From assembly GCA_020633975.1 (NCBI GenBank), contig JACKCR010000004.1:248001-312000 (forward strand): DNA of 64,000 nt. The letters are read 5' to 3'. Position numbers and translations under genes: made by a program. This DNA comes from Candidatus Eiseniibacteriota bacterium (GTDB lineage Bacteria; Eisenbacteria; RBG-16-71-46; CAIMUX01). Position 1 is the stretch's first letter, and every line of letters starts with the position of its first letter. A model generated the notes under the pieces. That model had not been told where the DNA came from, searched no databases, and saw only the letters and a list, made by a program, of their open reading frames with translations. Positions 24,811 to 32,557 of the stretch are shown here, in pieces.

Positions 24811-25929
24811 ATGATGAGGCGGGGATTCTCTCTTGCTGTGAGCTGCGTGTCCGTGTTCGGCCTTCTCGTGGTCGGCAGCGCGCTCTCGCAGGATGCGAAC
24901 GAGGACGAGGTCCGGTCTTTCGATGCCGACCTCGGAGTCGCGTACATCGACGTCTCGTCCTATCCGCCCGAGCAGCAGGCGCTCTACCCGGTGTTCGCGC
25001 AGAAGTGCAGCAAGTGTCACACGCTCGCGCGCCCGATCAACTCTTCCATGACCGGTGACGAGTGGTACGGATACGTCAACCGGATGAGTCGGAAGCCGGG
25101 GTCCGGGATCAGCCCCAAGGTCGCCGAGGAGATCTTCTCCTTCCTCTCCTACGACTCCCAGGTTCGGGCGCGGAGTGCTTCGGCCGTCGACCCCGCGCTC
25201 GTTCCGGTACTCGCCGTGAGCAAAGAGCTCGGCGGAGTGCAGCGGATTGCGGCCGCTACGCGCAACGTGGATCCAGAGTCCCCGGAACTGCGCATCCGTG
25301 TCGACGGAGATCGTCGGCTCGACGTGAAGAAGCTCTTCCAGTCAGACGACGGTCAGAAGATCGCGCGTTGGACCCAGCGCGAGCCGAACAAGGCCGAGCT
25401 CCAGGTGCTCCCGGTAGAGAATCTCGGTGGATCGGCACCCAAGGCAGCAGCTGCGGAAGCGAGCGGAGCGGTAGCCGATGCGGCGGCCGAGGCGATCGGG
25501 AACGAGTCGGACCCGGAAGAGAAGGTCGAGCTCATCTTGGATTGGCTCGACGAGTCACTCGAAAAGAGTTCTTGGCCGGGTGATCAGGATGCTGCCGCCG
25601 CGATCGCGGCCGGCAAGGGAGATGCGACCGAGTTCACGCGCGTCTTTTGCGCAATGGCTACCGCCGCCGGGATCCCGGTGCGGAGCCGTGTCGGACTCGT
25701 CGCACAGCGCACCTCGTTCCACTTCCATCCTTGGGCCGAAGTCTGGTTGGGCGGTTGGATGCCGGTGGATCCGTACTTCGGTCAGTTCCCCGCGGACCTC
25801 ACCCATCTCCGCCTCGTCGTCGACGGCGATGACGAGCTGAGCGGATGGGATGCCGGCCGCTATCCGGGACTCGACCGGCTTCGTCTCGCCGTCCAGATCG
25901 ACGAAGAAGAGGACGAGGCACCGAAATGA
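24811..25929 (+). CDS. Cytochrome c fused to a transglutaminase-like domain lacking the catalytic Cys
   Basis: The signal peptide (LAVSCVSVFGLLVVGSALS) is followed by a monohaem cytochrome domain with CSKCH and a probable distal Met in NRMSRKPGSGIS. After an Ala-rich linker comes a transglutaminase-like fold: GDATEFTRVFCAMATAAGIP, FHFHPWAEVW and MPVDPYFGQ. His and Asp of the triad are present, but the position that is normally Cys (GDC) is Ala (GDA), so peptidase or transglutaminase chemistry is unlikely and the domain probably binds a partner. The ATG at 24811 directly follows AGGGGAGGG; ATG 24814 or 24790 are alternatives. It overlaps the next gene by ATGA. Confidence 0.82.
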   Translation: MMRRGFSLAVSCVSVFGLLVVGSALSQDANEDEVRSFDADLGVAYIDVSSYPPEQQALYPVFAQKCSKCHTLARPINSSMTGDEWYGYVNRMSRKPGSGISPKVAEEIFSFLSYDSQVRARSASAVDPALVPVLAVSKELGGVQRIAAATRNVDPESPELRIRVDGDRRLDVKKLFQSDDGQKIARWTQREPNKAELQVLPVENLGGSAPKAAAAEASGAVADAAAEAIGNESDPEEKVELILDWLDESLEKSSWPGDQDAAAAIAAGKGDATEFTRVFCAMATAAGIPVRSRVGLVAQRTSFHFHPWAEVWLGGWMPVDPYFGQFPADLTHLRLVVDGDDELSGWDAGRYPGLDRLRLAVQIDEEEDEAPK

Positions 25930-27524
25930 TCCCCGAGGGCGGCAGAACGCGGGCCATGGGAGGGGCGAGTGCGCCGGACCTCTCGCCGCCCTGCCGCACT
26001 GCATGCCCGCTCGACAAGGACGTTCCCGGTTTCCTTCGCGCCATCGCGTCCAAGGACACGGTACGTGCGTGGCAGATCGCTCTCCGCGACAACTTGTTTC
26101 CCGGCGTGCTTGGTTGGATCTGCCCTCGCCCCTGCGAGTCGGTGTGTCGGCGGAGTCAGATGGAGGGGCCGGTCGCGATCTGTTCGCTCAAGAAGTGGGT
26201 GGGGAGCGAGGAGGGGAACGGAAAGCACAGGCCACCGAAGTTCGTTGCCGACGGACCACGGGTTGCGATCATCGGAGCAGGTCCGGCCGGGCTCGCGGCC
26301 GCCCACGACCTCACCGTCCTCGGGGCGGACGTCACGTTGTTCGACGAGAGGGAGCATGCGGGCGGATTGCTCACGTCGTGCATCCCCGATTTTCGCCTCC
26401 CTCGCGACGTGGCTGAGAGTGATGTCTCGCGGATCCTCTCCATGGGCCTGACCTTCCGCCCCGGCGTGCGCTTCGCGGGGTTGGACGAGGCTCGTACGCT
26501 GCTGACTGACGGCTTCTCTGCGGTGGTGTTGGCGATCGGCGGCGGCTCCGACCTCGAACCGCCGTTCTTCGGCTGGCACGAGTCGCCCCAGCTGCTGACC
26601 GCGATCGACTTCCTTTCCGATCCTATCGATCCACGGCCGCTCGGGCACACGCTCGTCATCGGAGGAGGAAACGCTGCGCTCGACGTGGCACGGGCGGCGA
26701 AGCGGCGTGGTGCACGGAGCGTCGAGATCGTCTACCGGAGGCGAGGTGCTGACATGCGCGCACTCCCAAGGGAGATCGAGGAGGCGCGCGAAGAGGGGAT
26801 CCGCTTCCGACTCTCCACCCTCGTGGATGAAGTGGTCTCTGAAGACGGCCTTGTCGTCGGCGTCCGCGTCGCCCGCACCGATGTGAGCGAGACAGGATTC
26901 CTTCCCGCCGACACGATCGTGTCGGCGATCGGGCAGAGCTCGAGCTTTGGATGGCCGGCCGCCGATGAGGCTAGCTCGAACCGCTCCGAGCGGATCGCTT
27001 CGCTCCGGGCATCGGAGAGTGTCACTCGTCTCTTCGTCTGTGGGGACTTCGAGACGGGGCCTTCGACCGTGGCGGACGCCATCGCTTCAGGACGCAGAGC
27101 TGCGGCGCGAGTCTCCGCCTCGCTCGAGGCGAGCGGCGTCTGGAAGAGTCCCGAGCAGAGACTGACGCGTCTACTAGGCGATCCGCTCTTCGATCCATGG
27201 ACCGACCGAGCGCTCGAAACGCGAGCGGCGGCGGGCTTGGACACAGCATCCGCGACCGCGAGTCTCTGCCTGAGATGCGATCAGACGCTCACTCTGTACG
27301 CGGACCGATGTGTGCTCTGTGGGCAATGTGCTGCGCGCTGTCCGGAGGACAGCCTCCGCTGGATCCAGAACCCGAGAACCCGTGGCTTCACCCTCTCCGT
27401 CGACGACTCGACCTGCATACGTTGTGGCGAGTGTGTGACGGCGTGTCCGGTGGGAGCCATTCATTGGACGAGATGGACGAGCCCGAATCGAAACGTGATC
27501 CAGCCGGAACCGATGCTGGTCTGA
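25926..27524 (+). CDS. GltD-like FAD/NAD(P) oxidoreductase with N- and C-terminal Fe-S clusters
   Basis: A 532-residue flavoprotein. The N-terminal Cys-rich domain (CRTACPLD, CPRPCESVCRR and AICSLKKW) is of the dihydropyrimidine-dehydrogenase/GltD type. The FAD dinucleotide fold is VAIIGAGPAGLAAAHDL and the NAD(P) fold is TLVIGGGNAALDVARAA, with the VYRRRGADMRA segment favouring NADPH. The C-terminal bacterial ferredoxin domain has CVLCGQCAARCP and CIRCGECVTACP, plus an extra CLRC pair. It can pass electrons between NAD(P)H, FAD and four or so [4Fe-4S] clusters, presumably in the cytoplasm next to the Rieske/cytochrome b complex whose genes follow. The start is ATG 25926, overlapping the previous stop. 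Confidence 0.88.
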   Translation: MIPEGGRTRAMGGASAPDLSPPCRTACPLDKDVPGFLRAIASKDTVRAWQIALRDNLFPGVLGWICPRPCESVCRRSQMEGPVAICSLKKWVGSEEGNGKHRPPKFVADGPRVAIIGAGPAGLAAAHDLTVLGADVTLFDEREHAGGLLTSCIPDFRLPRDVAESDVSRILSMGLTFRPGVRFAGLDEARTLLTDGFSAVVLAIGGGSDLEPPFFGWHESPQLLTAIDFLSDPIDPRPLGHTLVIGGGNAALDVARAAKRRGARSVEIVYRRRGADMRALPREIEEAREEGIRFRLSTLVDEVVSEDGLVVGVRVARTDVSETGFLPADTIVSAIGQSSSFGWPAADEASSNRSERIASLRASESVTRLFVCGDFETGPSTVADAIASGRRAAARVSASLEASGVWKSPEQRLTRLLGDPLFDPWTDRALETRAAAGLDTASATASLCLRCDQTLTLYADRCVLCGQCAARCPEDSLRWIQNPRTRGFTLSVDDSTCIRCGECVTACPVGAIHWTRWTSPNRNVIQPEPMLV

Positions 27525-28054
27525 GGAAGGGACCGAAGTCGGTGCCGGAGTCGGGATCGAGCTCCGCGCCGGAGTCGGTACCACTCGCGCGACGGCAGTT
27601 CTTCGAACGGCTGGGGTGGATCGGCATGGCTATCCTCGCGGCCTTCACCGTCCCTTCTACGTTGCGCTTCCTCATGCCGCGACGCGCAGGTGCCGGACGT
27701 ACGGAGTTCGATGCCGGGTCGGTCCAGGACTACGCGGCGACGACTGTTTCGACGCGTTGGATCCGTCGCCACGGCGTCTGGGTGGTACGCGATCATGCCG
27801 GACTCTTCGCGCTCCAAGCCGATTGCCCACATCTCGGGTGCACGCCACGCTGGGAGCCGCAGTCGTCACGCTTTCGCTGTCCCTGTCATGGCAGCCTCTT
27901 CTCGCTCGAAGGGATCGCCCTGCGCGGGCCGGCCCGAGAGCCGCTCAAACGAGTCTCCATCCGACGGCAAGGGGAGCGGATCCTGATCGACCCGGCGGAC
28001 TACGTGAGCTTGGAAGACGCGGAATCTCGGGGCGGCTATCACGTGATGATCTGA
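27473..28054 (+). CDS. Rieske [2Fe-2S] protein
   Basis: A 193-residue Rieske subunit. A low-complexity Ser/Pro/Glu N-terminus is followed by a twin-arginine-like anchor (RRQFFERLGWIGMAILAAF) and a soluble domain with both ligand loops, CPHLGC and CPCHGS, and the usual PLKRVSIRR C-terminal strand. The cluster faces the periplasm and takes electrons from quinol bound at the cytochrome b encoded next. The ATG at 27473 lies inside the preceding gene (52-base overlap); the ribosome-binding site is weak, so translation is probably coupled. Confidence 0.9.
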   Translation: MDEPESKRDPAGTDAGLRKGPKSVPESGSSSAPESVPLARRQFFERLGWIGMAILAAFTVPSTLRFLMPRRAGAGRTEFDAGSVQDYAATTVSTRWIRRHGVWVVRDHAGLFALQADCPHLGCTPRWEPQSSRFRCPCHGSLFSLEGIALRGPAREPLKRVSIRRQGERILIDPADYVSLEDAESRGGYHVMI

Positions 28055-28084
28055 TCCGGCCCCTGTGCCTGGGAGACTCGAGAC

Positions 28085-28843
28085 GTGCGTTCGAAGGGTC
28101 CACTCGCTTGGATTCGGCGCACTCGGTTCTGGACCTCCGTGTTCCGGACCGGGATTCCGAAGGATGCGCGCGAACAGCACGCTGTGGTGCTCTCGAACGT
28201 CTTCCTCCATCTACACCCGACCCGTGTACCTCAGGCCTCGATCCGGTTCATTCGGACGTTCTGTCTCGGTGGGATCTCGCTCCTCCTGTTCTGCGTGCTT
28301 CTCGTCACCGGCGTCCTGCTCATGATCTACTACCGTCCCACCCCCGGGCTCGCGTACACGGACATCCAAGAGCTCGAGGCGGTGGTCCCGTTCGGACAGT
28401 TGCTCCGAAACCTCCACCGTTGGTCGGGCCACGCGATGGTACTCGCGGTCATCGCGCACATGGCGAGGGTGTTCTATGCCGGCGCCTATCGGCCTCCGCG
28501 TGAGTTCAACTGGGTCATCGGCGTGTTCCTACTCGTGCTGACTCTCTTCCTCAGCTTCACCGGCTACCTCCTACCCTGGGACCAGCTCGCCTACTGGGCC
28601 GTGACCGTGGGGACGAACATGGCGGCGTCCGCGCCGTTCATCGGTCACCTCGGGCCGTTCTCCGTCGTCGATGCGGGTGGAGACGCGCGCGCGATCCTAC
28701 TCGGGGGTGAGGTTGTCGGGGCGGACGCGCTGATCCGGTTCTACGTGCTCCACTGCGTTGTCATCCCTGTCGTGATGCCGCTGCTCATGGCCATCCACTT
28801 CTACCGAGTACGAAAGGACGGCGGCGTGCTCGCCCGCTACTAG
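28085..28843 (+). CDS. Cytochrome b6-like subunit (haem-binding half)
   Basis: A 252-residue membrane protein with four helices. Haem ligands are two His in the second helix (NLHRWSGH and AVIAHMAR, 14 apart) and two in the fourth (VLHCVV and [12 protein letters not shown]). The segments [15 protein letters not shown] and [14 protein letters not shown] are nearly as in cytochrome b6. With the following gene it forms a split cytochrome b of b6/subunit IV type. The start is GTG, 30 bases after the Rieske gene. Confidence 0.93.
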   Translation: MRSKGPLAWIRRTRFWTSVFRTGIPKDAREQHAVVLSNVFLHLHPTRVPQASIRFIRTFCLGGISLLLFCVLLVTGVLLMIYYRPTPGLAYTDIQELEAVVPFGQLLRNLHRWSGHAMVLAVIAHMARVFYAGAYRPPREFNWVIGVFLLVLTLFLSFTGYLLPWDQLAYWAVTVGTNMAASAPFIGHLGPFSVVDAGGDARAILLGGEVVGADALIRFYVLHCVVIPVVMPLLMAIHFYRVRKDGGVLARY

Positions 28844-28852
28844 GAACGGAAC

Positions 28853-29737
28853 GTGAATCGAGTCGGCGACAGCGGGAGCGAGTTCGATCGGCACGCCGAC
28901 GGCGGGCGGAGCGATGACGTATCTCGCCGGGTCGGGGACAGGCTTCGCGGAATGGATCGGTCTGCCGGTGCGGATCGACCCAGCGGTCCGTCCAGGCCTT
29001 GGCGCGAACTCGGCGAGGTCCAGCCGGTGGGATCGATGCCGGACCTTCCGTCGCTCGGGCCGACGGTTCCCGTTTGGCCGAATCTGCTCTTCAGGGAGCT
29101 GCTCGCGGTACTCGCGTGTCTCCTCGTGCTCCTCGTCGTGAGCCTGCTCTTCAACGCGCCGCTCGAGGCGCCCGCGGATCCGGCCACTACGCCCAACCCC
29201 GCAAAGGCACCCTGGTACTTCGTCGGGCTACAGGAACTGCTGGTCTACTTCGATCCCTGGATCGCAGGCGTCGCGATCCCTTTGGTCATCGTGTTCGGAC
29301 TCGCTGCGATTCCGTACCTCGACCCATCGCGGAAGGGCGAAGGGGTCTACACATTCCGCGAGCGGCCGGTCGCGGTCGGGATCTTCACGTTCGGACTGGT
29401 CGGATGGTTCGTCCTCATCCTCGTCGGACTCGTGTTTCGCGGACCCGGCTGGGCTTGGGTTTGGCCGTGGACGCATGGACCGGTCCATCCGGCTACCGAG
29501 GCCAGCGGTTCGCTTCCCAACGTCGTTGGAGTGCCTCTGCTCCTTGCGTACTTCGTCGGCGGTGGCTATCTGCTGCTGCGCTGGATCCGCGAGTGGGTTG
29601 GGCTCGGCGCGCTGGCGCGGGTCACGTTCGTTTTCCTGGCGCTGGCGTTCGCGGGCGTCGTCCTGAAGATCGTTCTCCATCTCGCGTTCGGGCTCCGTTA
29701 CTTCGTGAGTTTCCCCGGCTCGGGGTTCAGTGTGTGA
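28853..29737 (+). CDS. Cytochrome b C-terminal half (subunit IV-like)
   Basis: A 294-residue protein with a charged, poorly conserved 70-residue N-terminus, then VPVWPNLLFRELLAVLACLL, PADPATTPNPAKAPWYFVGL (the quinol-site PEWY motif appears as APWY) and further helices (about six in all). It supplies the quinol-oxidising half of the complex. The GTG start is nine bases after the haem-binding subunit. A longer-than-usual N-terminal tail rich in Gly, Asp and Arg fits the repeat-insertion habit of this genome. Confidence 0.88.
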   Translation: MNRVGDSGSEFDRHADGGRSDDVSRRVGDRLRGMDRSAGADRPSGPSRPWRELGEVQPVGSMPDLPSLGPTVPVWPNLLFRELLAVLACLLVLLVVSLLFNAPLEAPADPATTPNPAKAPWYFVGLQELLVYFDPWIAGVAIPLVIVFGLAAIPYLDPSRKGEGVYTFRERPVAVGIFTFGLVGWFVLILVGLVFRGPGWAWVWPWTHGPVHPATEASGSLPNVVGVPLLLAYFVGGGYLLLRWIREWVGLGALARVTFVFLALAFAGVVLKIVLHLAFGLRYFVSFPGSGFSV

Positions 29738-29747
29738 GGGGGGTGAC

Positions 29748-31580
29748 GTGAGACTCGCGTTCTTCCTGCTCACGGCGGCACTCCTCTTCGCGGTCGGTTG
29801 GACGGCTTGGAAGGAGACGCACCCAACCTGGATGCGATACCAAGCGCAGCTCACGGAGATGTCCGAGGAGTACTTCCGGGACGAGATCCAGTCAGCCGAG
29901 CGGGATCTCGCGAGCCCGGAGGTCCAGCAGCGGATCGCATCGATCGAACGAGATCTCGAGACACTCGAAGCGGATACGACCGGGGCTCGTCTACGTGTGG
30001 AGCTCCGCGAGCGTCGACTCCCCGAACTGCGAGACCGAGTCCTGCAGCTGCGAGCAGAACTCCGATCGGCGGAAGCCGGGATGACCTCAGCCGAAGTCGC
30101 GGCAGAGCACCGCGCGCGTCTCGCACTCCTCGAGTTGGCGGAGCGAGCCTACGCAGAGGAGAGCGGCAAGTGGCCGCCGGACGAGTCTCGCCTCGAACGA
30201 ACTCGCGCGGTAAGAGACTCTCTTCGTCGAGCGCGTGACGAAGCGCTCGCGCCGATCGATCACCTCGTCCAAGCCATCGACAGTCTCCGCGTGCTCGAGA
30301 CCGACTTCTACTCGGCGCTTTCCCGGCTCGAAGGCGAGCGCACTCGGCTCGTCGGTCAGCGTGCGGAGATCTTCTCGCGCCTCGAGGCAGCCCAGGCGGG
30401 CCTCGCCCGCGTCCAGACGACGACGCCGGCGGTGCGAGAGATCGCCTCGCCGGATGGCCGGACCGTGTCACGTTGTCCGACCTGTCACGGCGCGTTGGGG
30501 GACGTTCCCTCGACGCACCCGTCGCTTCCGAACGGTACGGAGTTCGTGGACGTCGGGTGCGTCGTCTGTCACCGAGGTAACGGAAGGGCGCTCGACGTAG
30601 AGCGAGCGCACGAAGGGCTCATCGCCGGGGACAGCCGAAGTGGGGGGGCGTACTCCATCCGTGCGCGGATCGACATGCTCACGAGCGCCGACGTCTCGAC
30701 CCGCGCTCGCGCCATGGAGGAGCTGCGGCAGATCACGGGCATCGACCCTGGAACGATCGAAGTCGAGACGGACGAACCGGAACTCGCGGAGGCGTTGGCT
30801 TGGATCGAGTGGTGGAAGGTTGCGCAGCGGTACTTCGAGAGTGCGGATCCCGTCATCGCCGGAGGAACGCGGATCACCGGAGGCGCGAACTCGTTCGGGC
30901 CCGCCGGTGCGGCGGGAGCCGGTGGCCTGGGGGCGACGATTGGGAGCGCGCTCGGATCCGGCGGCGGTGCGTCGGGCGGCAATGCCTCCGGGGGTGCTGC
31001 GGGCAGCGGTTCCGCGTTGGGTGTGCCGAGCCTCGTCGTGTCGGAGAGCGGATTCGACCCGTTCGAGTTCAGCACCGCAGGTCGTCGTCTCAGGTACGTC
31101 GGATCCCGCGAGTGCATCGGGTGTCATCGGACGACCCATCGGGAACACACCGAGCGCTGGCTCGACACGAAGTTCCGGAGTCTCGACCGGCTTGCGGACG
31201 TGGCCGATCCGCGTCCGTGCTATGCGTGTCACGCGACCGGTTACGACCCCGCGACCGGTCGCTTCGCAGAAGGCGGTGTCACCTGTGAGGCGTGTCACGG
31301 TCCCGGTGAGATCTACAGCCAGCTGATGTTCTCCGGCGCAGAACTGAACGGACGGGGCGAGACCGGCCGAGGTCGAGAGCTCCTCGACGCGTCCGCTCGA
31401 ATGGCACGCGAAGGGGCCAGTGCTCGTCTCGTCGCGGGTGACGCAGGCCCGATGAACCAATGCGTCGCTTGCCATCACCCGCGTCGCCACGCAGAAGGGG
31501 GCCCGAGTCGGCTCGAGACCCAGGTGGACCTCCGGAACGCCACGCTTCCCGAGGATCCCGAAAGGATGGAACGGAGATGA
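29748..31580 (+). CDS. Membrane-anchored hexahaem c-type cytochrome with coiled coil
   Basis: A 610-residue protein. A single N-terminal membrane helix (LAFFLLTAALLFAVGWTAW) is followed by about 200 residues of charged coiled coil. Six haem motifs are visible: CPTCH, CVVCH, CIGCH, CYACH, CEACH and CVACH. A Gly/Ala/Ser tract (30885-31025) separates haems 2 and 3. It probably takes electrons from the Rieske protein, replacing the single-haem cytochrome of a classical bc complex. GTG 29748 was chosen because GAGGGGGG lies just upstream; an in-frame GTG at 29730 is possible. It overlaps the next gene by ATGA. Confidence 0.88.
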   Translation: MRLAFFLLTAALLFAVGWTAWKETHPTWMRYQAQLTEMSEEYFRDEIQSAERDLASPEVQQRIASIERDLETLEADTTGARLRVELRERRLPELRDRVLQLRAELRSAEAGMTSAEVAAEHRARLALLELAERAYAEESGKWPPDESRLERTRAVRDSLRRARDEALAPIDHLVQAIDSLRVLETDFYSALSRLEGERTRLVGQRAEIFSRLEAAQAGLARVQTTTPAVREIASPDGRTVSRCPTCHGALGDVPSTHPSLPNGTEFVDVGCVVCHRGNGRALDVERAHEGLIAGDSRSGGAYSIRARIDMLTSADVSTRARAMEELRQITGIDPGTIEVETDEPELAEALAWIEWWKVAQRYFESADPVIAGGTRITGGANSFGPAGAAGAGGLGATIGSALGSGGGASGGNASGGAAGSGSALGVPSLVVSESGFDPFEFSTAGRRLRYVGSRECIGCHRTTHREHTERWLDTKFRSLDRLADVADPRPCYACHATGYDPATGRFAEGGVTCEACHGPGEIYSQLMFSGAELNGRGETGRGRELLDASARMAREGASARLVAGDAGPMNQCVACHHPRRHAEGGPSRLETQVDLRNATLPEDPERMERR

Positions 31581-32557
31581 ACGGCTCCTTCACAACGGTT
31601 CCGAAGTTCCTGCCGCTTCGCTATGCCGTGATGTTCGTCTGTGCGGCCTGCCTGCTCTCGTGCGGCGGAGATGCACGCGTTCCCGGCACGGAGGGTGGGG
31701 GAGGCGACAGTGGCGCAGTGTCGAGTCCCGTCGCGCCGCCGGCGATTCCCGGGCAGAGCGACGAGTTCAAGGCGATGGAGCTACCCCCCGGACAGATCCT
31801 TCGCGTGACTCCGGTGGGAGACGCATATGCGAAGGAGAACGCTCCGGTCTTTCGCAGCCTTTGTCTCAACTGCCACGCCGTCAGCCAGACGTCGTTCGCC
31901 GCTCAGTCCTGGACGGAAAGCGCGCACTCGCGAGTCGGCGTGACGTGTAGCGGATGCCATGGCTCCCACGAGGGCGCCTTCGTGACCAAACCAGGGCCGG
32001 ACCGGTGCGGACTGTGCCACGGGATCCAGTATGAAGCGGCGTCCGCGTCTGCACACGGACCGGAACGCGCGCCAGGGATGGGCTGCGCACCTTGTCACGA
32101 GATCCATGCAACCGACCGCCGCGCGGCCGCGCGTGTCGAAACCTGCACCGGCTGTCACCTCGATTCCGAACATGTGCAAGGCTACGCGACTTCGCGGATG
32201 GGACTCGTCTTCCTGAGAGAAGGGTATGGACCCGACGGGGAGCTTCGGGCGCCCGACTGCGTCTACTGCCACATGCCGCCGGTCACTCCGACCGGCCCGG
32301 GGTTCGACTTCCGGAACGACAAAGTGTCGCTCCACGATCCGTCGGTGACGGTTCGCAAGCAAGCGGACGATCCTAACGTCCTCGCGGCCGAGGCGGTCGA
32401 GACGCTCGTTCCGCTCTGCGTGAAGTGTCACAGCGAGCGAAACGCCCGCTTCCGGCTCGAGAACTCGGCGTCGCTCATCCGCACCTGGACTCCTGTGGGG
32501 ATGACGAGTGACGTGCGGAGACGACCGGTACCGGTGCAGTCAGGGAGGGCGCGCTGA
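31577..32557 (+). CDS. Heptahaem c-type cytochrome lipoprotein
   Basis: A 326-residue lipoprotein (lipobox LLSC, followed by GGDARVPG) with seven haem motifs: CLNCH, CSGCH, CGLCH, CAPCH, CTGCH, CVYCH and CVKCH. The spacing (TESAHSRVGVTCSGCHGSHE, MGCAPCHEIHA) resembles NrfA/NrfB-like or DmsE/MtrA-like multihaem proteins; extra His residues nearby could be distal ligands. It should shuttle electrons on the periplasmic face between the membrane complex and the Mo enzyme or the outer membrane. It overlaps the previous and following genes. Confidence 0.88.
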   Translation: MNGSFTTVPKFLPLRYAVMFVCAACLLSCGGDARVPGTEGGGGDSGAVSSPVAPPAIPGQSDEFKAMELPPGQILRVTPVGDAYAKENAPVFRSLCLNCHAVSQTSFAAQSWTESAHSRVGVTCSGCHGSHEGAFVTKPGPDRCGLCHGIQYEAASASAHGPERAPGMGCAPCHEIHATDRRAAARVETCTGCHLDSEHVQGYATSRMGLVFLREGYGPDGELRAPDCVYCHMPPVTPTGPGFDFRNDKVSLHDPSVTVRKQADDPNVLAAEAVETLVPLCVKCHSERNARFRLENSASLIRTWTPVGMTSDVRRRPVPVQSGRAR

